Shown: piece by piece, positions 27,129 through 34,750 of the stretch
How positions within the stretch are numbered: position 1 is the first letter of the stretch
Layout of the letters: the number at the start of each line of letters is the position of its first letter
Assembly (NCBI GenBank): GCA_016722045.1
Contig: JADKGY010000022.1
Coordinates: 62,001-126,000, forward strand
Reading direction: 5' to 3'
Source: Candidatus Opimibacter skivensis
GTDB taxonomy: Bacteria > Bacteroidota > Bacteroidia > Chitinophagales > Saprospiraceae
DNA length: 64,000 nt
Program-made: the position numbers and the translations under genes
Notes under the pieces: generated by a model
Told to the model about the DNA's origin: nothing
The model's database searches: none
Seen by the model: the letters and a program-made list of their open reading frames with translations, nothing else

Positions 27129-27183
27129 AAAGAAGAAAGTTATTCGTAGTCTCAGACTACGAATAACTTTCTTCTTTTTAATC
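27123..27183. terminator. Bidirectional terminator with 29-bp perfect stem
   Basis: Arms 27123-27151 and 27155-27183 are perfectly complementary around a TCA loop, with A and T runs on the outer sides. It lies between the converging ROK kinase and M1 peptidase genes and overlaps the last codons of the kinase. The inner stem contains GTTATTCGTAG. Confidence 0.88.
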
Positions 27184-27230
27184 CATTGCTATATTTCTCA
27201 CATCTCATATCTCACGTTTGAAACTGAATA

Positions 27231-27307
27231 CTGAATACTCGTTACTCGTTACTCGCTACTCGTTACTCGTTATTCGTTACTCGTTATTCGTTATTCGTTA
27301 TTCGTTA
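27231..27307. repeat. Eleven in-register heptads ending exactly at a stop codon
   Basis: One CTGAATA is followed by ten YTCGYTA units (CTCGTTA, CTCGCTA, TTCGTTA). The last unit ends at 27307, and the stop codon of the minus-strand M1 peptidase occupies 27308-27310. Confidence 0.88.
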
Positions 27308-29641
27308 CTACGTCTTCCCTGGTTTCACTCCCGCCCGTTGCATCGCATTCGGCACATCCTCAGTCTTGCTCTTCTTATACACTTCAAATCGTGAAGGCAA
27401 TTCTTTTACAGGCCAGTTATTGTTCGTTAAATCTGTATCCGCTGTTTCTTTGTAAGGATCTATTACAATTCCCGCTACCTCTTTCGTTTTTACAAATACT
27501 TTTGTAAACTTATTTTCATTCTTCCGCCAGATTTCTACAGGAACATGTTCGATCTCTTTCGTTCCATCTTTGTACGTCCACTCAATGATCACAGGCATCA
27601 CAAGCCCTCCCTTATTACTGAAAAATAATTCGTAATAATTATTGTCTCCATACTTTTCTTTCTTTTCCTTCTCTGTGAATGTCTCGTCGTAAAGCCATCG
27701 CTTACTCGTCAACAGACTGTCCTTCGTTTCCCATGGTTTGTAACTATAATAGAAATCACGCAATGCAGGATCCTTATCCACCGCAAAATCAATTCCTTCC
27801 TCCACATTCCGCATCCTGGCGATATGATTTACAGGTGGTTCAGGCCTGAACGAATCAATGACTTCTTTTCGTTCAGGATTATTTTGCATATCCACTTTGA
27901 ACCATTTGATGCTATCAAGAGAAACGTCAACATTGTCTGTTCCATAAAACCAACCTCTCCAGAACCAATCAAGATCTACACCACTGGCATCTTCCATGGT
28001 TCTAAAGAAATCAGCAGGTGTAGGATGCTTAAATGCCCATCGCTGGCAATACGTCTTGAAGGCATAATCAAATTTCTCTCTCCCCATCACCGTCTCCCGC
28101 AGAATATTCAATGCACAGGACGGTTTTACATAGGCATTCGCAAAATAACTCACGATGTTTTCACTATTCGTCATGATAGGTTCCAGCTTATCTTTTGGTT
28201 GCTTCATGTATGCCGTGATCAATTCGGCAGGCCCTGACCAGTGTGGGTAATTGGGATCCCATTCTGATTCAGCCAGGAACTGCACAAATGAATTAATGCC
28301 TTCATCAAACCATGCCCACTGTCGCTCATCACTATTGATGATCATCGGAAAATAAGTATGGCCCACTTCGTGTATGATGGTAGAAATAGCACCATATTTA
28401 TCATGGGCCGTATATGTTCCATCATCAGCAGCGCGGCCAGGATTGAAACATATCATCGGATACTCCATCCCATTAGCTGCCTCAACAGAGATAGCACTTG
28501 GATATGGATAAGGAATGGCAAACTTCGAATATGTTTTTAACGTATGCGCAACTGCTTTAGTAGAAAAGCGGCTATAGATCGGATAGGCTTCCTTGCCATA
28601 GTAACTCATGCACATCGCTTTCTTTCCATCTTCATTGAAATGCGGCATGGCATCCCAGATAAATTTCCGGCTTGATGTCCAGGCAAAGTCACGCACATTG
28701 TCCGCTTTATATATCCATGTCTTCGTTCCTTTCGGTTTATTTTTTTCTGCTTTTACAGCTTCATCATGTGTGACAATCTCAAGAGGTTCTGCAGCAGTCT
28801 GAGCCAGTTTCCAACGGTTGTATTGTTCCGGTGATAGCACTTGCTGATAATTAATACATTCTCCTGTCGCACCTACGACATGATCTTCAGGCACAGTCAT
28901 CTTCACGATGAAATTTCCAAATGTCAAAGCGAATTCACCACGCCCGATAAATTGTTTGGTCTGCCATCCACCTTCGTCAGTATAGGCACACAACCTTGGA
29001 TACCATTGAACAATAGTATAAAGGCTATTACCGTCTTTTTCAAAATATTCATAACCGCCGCGCCCCCAACTTACACTATGTATTCTGTCAATCAGGTAAT
29101 AATGCCAGTCCACATGAAATGAAAAATGTTCTCCGGGTTTTAATGGATGTGGCAGCTCCACACGCATCATCGTCTGGTTGATGGTATACTTGAGGGAATC
29201 TCCATTGTCATCGATCACGGAGTGTATTTTATCACCGTATTTATCAAGCTCACGCCAGGGTTCGAGATAGCGTAATCCTTGCTCGCTCATCACATCCTGG
29301 ATCGTACTTCCTTCCATCTTATGTTTATCTGATTCAGACGAATGCTCGTTCTCGTCCAACTGAAGCCAGAGATAATTTAATGTGGAAGGTGATTGGTTAT
29401 AATAGGTGATCAATTCTTTTCCATCGAGGCGCTGCTCTTTTTCGTCGAGCGAGCATTCGATATCATAATCAACTCGCTGCTGCCAATAATCAGGACCGGG
29501 ACTTCCATCCATATTTCTATAGTTGTTGTCAGTCGGAAGAATGGTCCCGAGTTGTTCAAACTTATTGCCATGATTGGATTGGCTTTGAATACCAATAGTG
29601 ATACAGAGACACATCACCAGGAGGACTAAATACTTTGCCAT
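27308..29641 (-). CDS. M1 family metallopeptidase (gluzincin), exported
   Basis: 777 residues with a signal peptide (MAKYLVLLVMCLCITIG). The zinc motif HEVGHTYFPM lies near residue 422, followed about twenty residues later by ERQWAWFDEGINSF, giving the HExxH and Glu ligands of M1 enzymes. An N-terminal beta-rich saddle domain precedes it. Bacteroidota M1 enzymes of this length are periplasmic or outer-membrane associated and trim peptides from their N-terminus. The substrate is not known, and a C-terminal T9SS domain is not evident. A TAnnTTTG box lies 25 bases upstream of the ATG. The 3' end abuts a heptad array. Confidence 0.92.
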   Translation of the reverse strand: MAKYLVLLVMCLCITIGIQSQSNHGNKFEQLGTILPTDNNYRNMDGSPGPDYWQQRVDYDIECSLDEKEQRLDGKELITYYNQSPSTLNYLWLQLDENEHSSESDKHKMEGSTIQDVMSEQGLRYLEPWRELDKYGDKIHSVIDDNGDSLKYTINQTMMRVELPHPLKPGEHFSFHVDWHYYLIDRIHSVSWGRGGYEYFEKDGNSLYTIVQWYPRLCAYTDEGGWQTKQFIGRGEFALTFGNFIVKMTVPEDHVVGATGECINYQQVLSPEQYNRWKLAQTAAEPLEIVTHDEAVKAEKNKPKGTKTWIYKADNVRDFAWTSSRKFIWDAMPHFNEDGKKAMCMSYYGKEAYPIYSRFSTKAVAHTLKTYSKFAIPYPYPSAISVEAANGMEYPMICFNPGRAADDGTYTAHDKYGAISTIIHEVGHTYFPMIINSDERQWAWFDEGINSFVQFLAESEWDPNYPHWSGPAELITAYMKQPKDKLEPIMTNSENIVSYFANAYVKPSCALNILRETVMGREKFDYAFKTYCQRWAFKHPTPADFFRTMEDASGVDLDWFWRGWFYGTDNVDVSLDSIKWFKVDMQNNPERKEVIDSFRPEPPVNHIARMRNVEEGIDFAVDKDPALRDFYYSYKPWETKDSLLTSKRWLYDETFTEKEKKEKYGDNNYYELFFSNKGGLVMPVIIEWTYKDGTKEIEHVPVEIWRKNENKFTKVFVKTKEVAGIVIDPYKETADTDLTNNNWPVKELPSRFEVYKKSKTEDVPNAMQRAGVKPGKT

Positions 29642-29665
29642 AAAAATGAATTTTCAGATCATGAT

Positions 29666-29673
29666 CAAAGTTA
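29666..29673 (-). promoter_or_regulatory. TAnnTTTG minus-7 box for the M1 peptidase
   Basis: TAACTTTG on the minus strand, 25 bases upstream of the start codon, is an exact match to the consensus. Confidence 0.6.
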
Positions 29674-29756
29674 GTTAACCACAATTGGCAATACTTCGAT
29701 TTAGACGATCTAATCTTATTCATGGACAATCACCACAGATTACCACCCCGCTATGC

Positions 29757-30155
29757 ACCACTATTTTAGGTTTTCAAACTTAAAATCACTCTTCCGCAAC
29801 CGCTATTTTAAGTTTTCAAACTTAAAATCAATATTTCGAGTCTGTATTCCATAACTAAATTCTCCTCAAGCAGCTTGTAGCTGCGATATTGAATCATTCC
29901 CTGATCACTCGATCACCCGCTATTTTAAGTTTCTAAACTTAAAATCACTATTTCGAGTCTGTATTCCATAACTAAATTCTCCTCAAGCAGCTTGTAGCTG
30001 CGATATTGAATCATTCCCTGATCACTCGATCACCCGCTATTTTAAGTTTCTAAACTTAAAATCAATATTTCGAGTCTGTATTCCATAACTAAATTCTCCT
30101 CAAGCAGCTTGTAGCTGCGATATTGAATCATTCCCTGATCACTCGATCACTCGAT
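29757..30155. repeat. Three-copy 117-bp satellite with two palindromes per unit
   Basis: Three almost identical 117-bp units fill 29801-30150, judged from the TTTCGAG landmark at 29834, 29951 and 30068. Each unit holds a palindrome with 11-bp arms (ATTTTAAGTTT and AAACTTAAAAT) and a second one with 6-bp arms (GCAGCT and AGCTGC). A degenerate extra copy of the first palindrome lies at about 29760-29790. The array occupies the spacer between the diverging M1 and M15 peptidase genes. No gene was found in it. Confidence 0.9.
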
Positions 30156-30192
30156 CACCACATCACCTGATCAAATGATCACCACATTCAAA

Positions 30193-30200
30193 TATCTTTG
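30193..30200 (+). promoter_or_regulatory. TAnnTTTG minus-7 box for the VanX-like gene
   Basis: TATCTTTG is an exact match, 25 bases upstream of ATG 30225. A TTG inside this box could be mistaken for a start codon, which is one reason to prefer 30225. Confidence 0.65.
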
Positions 30201-30224
30201 CATCGTTATCGCTACTGCATACGT

Positions 30225-30893
30225 ATGACCCGATTTTATCTGTACATCTCATTGCTTACATCCTTACTGGCCTGTCGCCATGATCCAAAAATGAAATCAC
30301 CGGAACCTTCTGCCTTGCCTGAATCGACAATGAAAAGAACCATAGATTATGATTCGACACAATGGACCGAATTATCTTCTGAAAATGGATATGTCATCGA
30401 TATCAAATATGCGACGACAGACAATTTTGTGAAGGAAGCCATGTATCCCTGTGCAAGATTATTCCTTAAGCCGGATGCAGCTCTTGCACTCAACAGGGTA
30501 AGGGACAAAGTAAAATCAGAAAGCTGCAGGTTGAAGTTATTTGATGGATATAGACCCCGCCCTGTTCAATACAAATTGTGGGAAAAGGTTCCAAACCCTG
30601 ATTATGTCACCAATCCTGCAGAAGGATCAATGCACAACCGTGGACTTGCTATAGATCTGACCCTGACGGATATGTATGGTATCGAACTTGACATGGGCAC
30701 CCACTACGATTTCTTTGGTCCCGAAGCACACCAGGACTACACCAAATTATCACCTATGATTTTATCCCGCCGTCAACTTCTTAAATCCGCCATGGAAGCT
30801 GAAGGCTTTCAATCCATCCGCACCGAATGGTGGCACTTTTTTTACACAAAATCTTCCTCACCATTAGAGGATTGGCAATGGCCGTGTAAATAA
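30225..30893 (+). CDS. D-alanyl-D-alanine dipeptidase-like M15 peptidase (VanX/DdpX type), lipoprotein
   Basis: I place the start at ATG 30225 (MTRFYLYISLLTSLLACRH), which gives a lipoprotein signal with a Cys in the LLAC lipobox. The catalytic domain has the M15D signature: LFDGYRP, SMHNRGLAIDL (zinc His and Asp) and EWWHF (general base Glu and zinc His). These enzymes cut D-Ala-D-Ala or short muropeptides. In a species without vancomycin genes around it, peptidoglycan recycling is more likely than resistance; the neighbours are not van genes. The stop codon is followed directly by GGCGGA-type hexamers. Confidence 0.9.
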   Translation: MTRFYLYISLLTSLLACRHDPKMKSPEPSALPESTMKRTIDYDSTQWTELSSENGYVIDIKYATTDNFVKEAMYPCARLFLKPDAALALNRVRDKVKSESCRLKLFDGYRPRPVQYKLWEKVPNPDYVTNPAEGSMHNRGLAIDLTLTDMYGIELDMGTHYDFFGPEAHQDYTKLSPMILSRRQLLKSAMEAEGFQSIRTEWWHFFYTKSSSPLEDWQWPCK

Positions 30894-31086
30894 GGAGAAG
30901 GCGGAGGCGGAGGCGAAGGCTAAGGAGAAGGCGGAGGTTAAGTTTTATCCATAAGGACTAAAACTTAAGTTATAAGCGCAATTATGCAAAGCCCTCTTGC
31001 TAGACCATCTCTCTTCCTTCGCCTTCGCCTTCGCCTCCGCCTTCTCCTCCGCCTTCTTCTCCGCCTCCGCCTTCTCCTCCGCCTTT
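30894..31086. repeat. Pair of inverted 6-bp arrays (GGCGGA / TCCGCC family)
   Basis: Hexamers such as GGAGAA, GGCGGA and GGCGAA start directly after the M15 stop codon (30894 to about 30943). The complementary family (CTTCGC, CTCCGC, CTTCTC) runs from about 31016 to 31086. The two arrays could pair into a long imperfect hairpin with a 70-base loop. No gene was seen between them. Confidence 0.75.
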
Positions 31087-31092
31087 TTTGTA

Positions 31093-31100
31093 TAATTTTG
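31093..31100 (+). promoter_or_regulatory. Candidate TAnnTTTG minus-7 box for MoxR
   Basis: TAATTTTG matches the consensus but lies 127 bases upstream of the ATG, so the assignment is tentative. The leader between them is C/A-rich with loose 8-base periodicity. Confidence 0.4.
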
Positions 31101-31226
31101 CCCTTCTTTTTCGTTTAAGGACTCTATATTTCAAACTTTTTGAAGGATAAACTCTTAAACACCTAAACAAGTAAACACAAAACCCTTTAACCCTTCACCA
31201 CTTAACCCTTTACCTTCCAAATACCT

Positions 31227-32195
31227 ATGTCTACACAATACGCATCAGATGTCCAGGCGATAGACGCACTGGCCGGAAAATATCAAAGCCTGAAAAAGGA
31301 AATTGCCAAGGTAATCGTCGGTCAGGACGAAGTGGTCAAAGCAGTGTTGATCTCTCTTTTTAGTAATGGTCACAGTCTTCTGGTAGGTGTTCCGGGATTG
31401 GCCAAGACACTCCTTGTAAGTACTATTTCCGAGGTTTTGGATCTCGAATTCAAACGTATCCAATTCACTCCAGACCTTATGCCGTCCGACATCACCGGGA
31501 CAGAGATCCTGGATGAAGGGCGTCATTTCAAGTTCAGCAGGGGCCCCATTTTTGCCAATATTATCCTCGCTGATGAAATCAACCGTACGCCGCCGAAGAC
31601 CCAGGCAGCCCTACTGGAAGCCATGCAGGAGCGCTCAGTGACCGTCAATGGCGAACGTCACCTTCTGCCATCTCCATTCTTTGTATTAGCCACACAGAAC
31701 CCTATTGAGCAGGAAGGTACTTATCCGCTTCCTGAAGCCCAATTGGACAGGTTCATGTTTAATATACCACTGGATTATCCATCGTATCAGGAGGAGATAC
31801 AGGTCGTCAAGACGACTACTACTGTTCAGGATATCACCCTCAATCACATCTTATCTGCAGGTGAGATTTTACACTTTCAGCAGTTGGTCAGGAAAATACC
31901 GGTTGCAGATAATGTGCTTGAATATGCGGTTTCCCTGGCTTCTAAGACCCGCCCGGGTACTTCGTTGGCCACAGATCAGGTCAATCAGTACATCACCTGG
32001 GGAGCTGGCCCACGTGCTTCTCAATATTTAGTATTGGGTGCAAAATGTCACGCCGCTATCCAGGGTAAATATTCACCCGATATCTCAGATGTGAAAGCAA
32101 TCGCCAAATATGTGCTTCGTCACCGTATCGTTCGTAACTATAAAGCTGAAGCGGAAGGGATAAATGAGGAAAAGGTGATTGAAGGTCTATTATAA
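31227..32195 (+). CDS. MoxR family AAA+ ATPase
   Basis: 322 residues, the normal length. Walker A is GVPGLAKT near residues 54-61, Walker B IILADEINR near 111-119, sensor region FFVLATQNPIEQEGTYPLPEAQLDRF, and a C-terminal helical lid. MoxR proteins are cytoplasmic chaperone-like ATPases that usually act with DUF58 and VWA-domain partners encoded directly downstream. Here the next gene is an unrelated SRPBCC protein 170 bases away, so the partners must lie elsewhere or be absent. Confidence 0.94.
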   Translation: MSTQYASDVQAIDALAGKYQSLKKEIAKVIVGQDEVVKAVLISLFSNGHSLLVGVPGLAKTLLVSTISEVLDLEFKRIQFTPDLMPSDITGTEILDEGRHFKFSRGPIFANIILADEINRTPPKTQAALLEAMQERSVTVNGERHLLPSPFFVLATQNPIEQEGTYPLPEAQLDRFMFNIPLDYPSYQEEIQVVKTTTTVQDITLNHILSAGEILHFQQLVRKIPVADNVLEYAVSLASKTRPGTSLATDQVNQYITWGAGPRASQYLVLGAKCHAAIQGKYSPDISDVKAIAKYVLRHRIVRNYKAEAEGINEEKVIEGLL

Positions 32196-32365
32196 ATTAA
32201 GGATTTTTATTTTGTCGACTTTAATTTTGGAATAAGGACTATTCTGGTGGTTTACAGTTTACACTAAAGTGTGAACTAAACACTTGGCTACAAATCAGCT
32301 AAACACAAGATTCATTTTGAAAAGACATGAATGTTTTTTTCGATCTTTGATGAAAGTAATTTAGC

Positions 32366-32902
32366 ATGACAAAATTCTTCAAAAAATCACTCCTCTGGTT
32401 AGGCTTCTTGATTCTGGCACTCATTTTATTCTCACTCCTTCTTCCTAAAGAAGTCACTGTGAGCAGAAGTATCACCGTAAGTGCTCCCATCGACCGCGTC
32501 TTCGACCAGGTCAATGACCTCCGCAACTGGGAAAAATGGTCCCCCTGGAAACGAATGGACCCCATGATGGAGATGACCTTCAGCAACCCTCCTGTCGGAC
32601 AAGGCGCATTTTATAAGTGGGTCTCCAAAGACAAACATCTGGGCACCGGTACATGCACCCTTGCCAGCGTGACTAACAATGAACAGATCGTGACCGCTCT
32701 GCATTCCGATGATTGGGGGGACAGCAGTGCTACATTCCATTTCGGTCACAAAGGAAATGATATCGAAGTCACATGGTCGATGACCAATAAAATTGGTAAC
32801 ATGCCCTGGAGCAAATATTTCAGCCTCGCCATGAAGAGCATGCTTAAAAAACAATTCGATCAGGGTTTGGCAGGAATAAAGTTTTATGCTGAGAAATCGT
32901 GA
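32366..32902 (+). CDS. SRPBCC (polyketide cyclase-like) family protein, membrane-anchored
   Basis: 178 residues with one N-terminal membrane helix (LLWLGFLILALILFSLLLP) and then an SRPBCC/START-like domain beginning VTVSRSITVSAPIDRVFDQV and NWEKWSPW, the usual entry of this helix-grip fold. Members bind hydrophobic ligands or are of unknown function. No catalytic residue can be named. A one-mismatch minus-7 box (GATCTTTG, 32342-32349) lies just upstream. Confidence 0.85.
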   Translation: MTKFFKKSLLWLGFLILALILFSLLLPKEVTVSRSITVSAPIDRVFDQVNDLRNWEKWSPWKRMDPMMEMTFSNPPVGQGAFYKWVSKDKHLGTGTCTLASVTNNEQIVTALHSDDWGDSSATFHFGHKGNDIEVTWSMTNKIGNMPWSKYFSLAMKSMLKKQFDQGLAGIKFYAEKS

Positions 32903-33004
32903 TGAATAGAGAGTAAGGAATAGCGAATATCGAGGTATGAAGTGGATGTAAGAAGTTGAAGGACGAAATGGAAGTTTGAAATAATTATCTTTTCGCTACC
33001 GCCA

Positions 33005-33153
33005 TTGTTTAAGTTCCATTGTGGTGAGCGGTAGTCGAACCCTTTCCAACAACCTTTGGATGCGGGAGAAAACTTCCTGCATCGGCTACGTATCGGAGGA
33101 CGCCGTTGTTGGAGTTCCGTTGTGGTGAGCGCTAGTCGAACCCTCTCCAACAA
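33005..33153. repeat. Two direct copies of a hairpin-forming intergenic element
   Basis: Two 48-base copies about 101 bases apart share GTGGTGAGCG, TAGTCGAACCCT and TCCAACAA. The second copy has perfect ends TTGTTGGAG and CTCCAACAA that could form a stem. The 306-base spacer 32903-33208 contains no gene that I can support. Related TTGTTGG / TCCAAC pieces recur near 50490-50620. Confidence 0.6.
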
Positions 33154-33208
33154 GATCTGTCTCTATTTTCTTAATATTTCACCAATTGAATTAATAAAAC
33201 ATTGCCAA

Positions 33209-34744
33209 TTAAACCACAATTAGTTTCCCTGATTTCAAAATGATATTATTTTCAAATATTGTATAAAAATAAATTCCTGTAGGAAGCTTACAATCAATCT
33301 TGGTTGTGGATTCTGTTAAATCTGCTTTTTCAACAATCCTTCCATACAGATCCCAAATGATGAGTTTTGATCCGCTATATCTATCGGGTTTTTCTACTTC
33401 AAAATAATCATGCACTGGATTGGGATAAATTTTAAATGCATCCACAGCGGGTATATCTTTATCTGAGGCCGTCTGACATAGCTTAGTAAAGCATCCATCA
33501 GTAGAAACTTTCAGCAACCACCCAAACTCCCTGTGTGGGAAATTGTCATGGTCCAGACGTCCGGCAACATAGATAGATCCTGAAGGTGCGATCGCCAATC
33601 CGGAGGTCCAGGCGGTCAGAGAACTAGTGCGGTCATACCAGATGGAATCACTATTGCTCCATAGTATCTCTCCGTCAGCTTTGAATTTGACAACCCATGA
33701 TTCGAGCTCTGCGGTAGTATCGGAATAGAAAATAGTACGATGGCCAGCCGCTACAAATTCATCACGTAAACTGTCATATTCCATATCTTCAAGACGATCC
33801 CAATATCCCTTATAATCGGACATATATTTTTTCCAGACCAAATTGTAATTTGAATCGAGTCGGGTGATCGTAGGAGCCTGAGCAGTATACTCGTTGCCCA
33901 GTAAGGTGATGCTTTTATATTCAGAAGAAATAACGATCCAGCCGCTATCTTTCAAATGATACAAGGGACCATATCCCAAAGTCCGTGGGTCATTTTCCTC
34001 TCCTATCCATTGTGATATAATTGTTCCTGAAGTATCAACAGTAAAAATCCACGGTCGGCGCCAACCATGACTGCCAAATGGTTCAATATTATAATCGTTA
34101 TTATATTTGGTTGCAGAAATAATAAATGTTCCATCTTTATTATCTATGGCTTCTTTAGGTTCGTCATTGTAATTGGAAGAGCCGAAATATTTGATCCATT
34201 GAAATTGACCTAAGCTATCTGCTTTAATCATATAGCAATCGGTAAAATAATTATTTCGAGCTATTGTTCCAAAAAGATAAATACCTTTTTGGTAAGTCAG
34301 AATTATTTGTGGAAAAATTGAAGATTCAGAATTAATAAATTCTCCTTGTTCTAAGACATTACCAACAGAATCAGTAATCACCAGGTTCAGATTATTTCGC
34401 TCAAAAATGTAATCCAAAGCCAATATTCTTTTTCCATCAAAATAAAATCTGCAAGGGGAATTAGCGATCAAATTAGTTGTGGAACTGGTATCAAAATAAG
34501 TTTTTTGCCAGATTACAACTCCATTTGTATCTAGTTCCGCCAGGGAATGCCCCCAATGGTCAGCGCCAAGTGTATAGGCATTCCCTGAGAGGAACAAGTG
34601 GTCATTATGGAATATGATATCATCAATATTGAGGCTGCGGGAGTCAGTATAACTCAGTATCTTTTTATAGCCCGATTGGGCAAAAAAAGTCATTGGCATT
34701 AGGAAAAGACACACGAGCCATATATAGCGATATCGGAATTCCAT
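33209..34744 (-). CDS. T9SS type A cargo protein with beta-propeller-like body
   Basis: 511 residues with signal peptide (MEFRYRYIWLVCLFLMPM...FAQS). The body has repeated segments such as GVVIWQKTYF, GQFQWIKYFG and GEILWSN, which resemble blades of quinoprotein/PQQ-like or WD-type propellers. The C-terminus has the type A sorting domain: FKIYPNPVHDYFEVE, IIWDLYGRIVEK and LPTGIYFYTI. The protein should cross the outer membrane by T9SS and stay surface-attached or be released. Its start lies 6 bases after the stop of the gene upstream, so they form an operon. Function beyond secretion is unknown. Confidence 0.9.
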   Translation of the reverse strand: MEFRYRYIWLVCLFLMPMTFFAQSGYKKILSYTDSRSLNIDDIIFHNDHLFLSGNAYTLGADHWGHSLAELDTNGVVIWQKTYFDTSSTTNLIANSPCRFYFDGKRILALDYIFERNNLNLVITDSVGNVLEQGEFINSESSIFPQIILTYQKGIYLFGTIARNNYFTDCYMIKADSLGQFQWIKYFGSSNYNDEPKEAIDNKDGTFIISATKYNNDYNIEPFGSHGWRRPWIFTVDTSGTIISQWIGEENDPRTLGYGPLYHLKDSGWIVISSEYKSITLLGNEYTAQAPTITRLDSNYNLVWKKYMSDYKGYWDRLEDMEYDSLRDEFVAAGHRTIFYSDTTAELESWVVKFKADGEILWSNSDSIWYDRTSSLTAWTSGLAIAPSGSIYVAGRLDHDNFPHREFGWLLKVSTDGCFTKLCQTASDKDIPAVDAFKIYPNPVHDYFEVEKPDRYSGSKLIIWDLYGRIVEKADLTESTTKIDCKLPTGIYFYTIFENNIILKSGKLIVV

Positions 34745-34750
34745 AGCCTT

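Noticed and set aside
29801..30150. CRISPR-like regular repeats
   Set aside because: The 117-bp units are contiguous without unique spacers, and no cas genes are present.
33130..33155. tRNA-like GGTTCGACTACCGCTCACCA on the minus strand
   Set aside because: It resembles a T-loop and CCA end, but there is no matching acceptor stem, D arm or anticodon arm, and it is part of a duplicated spacer element.
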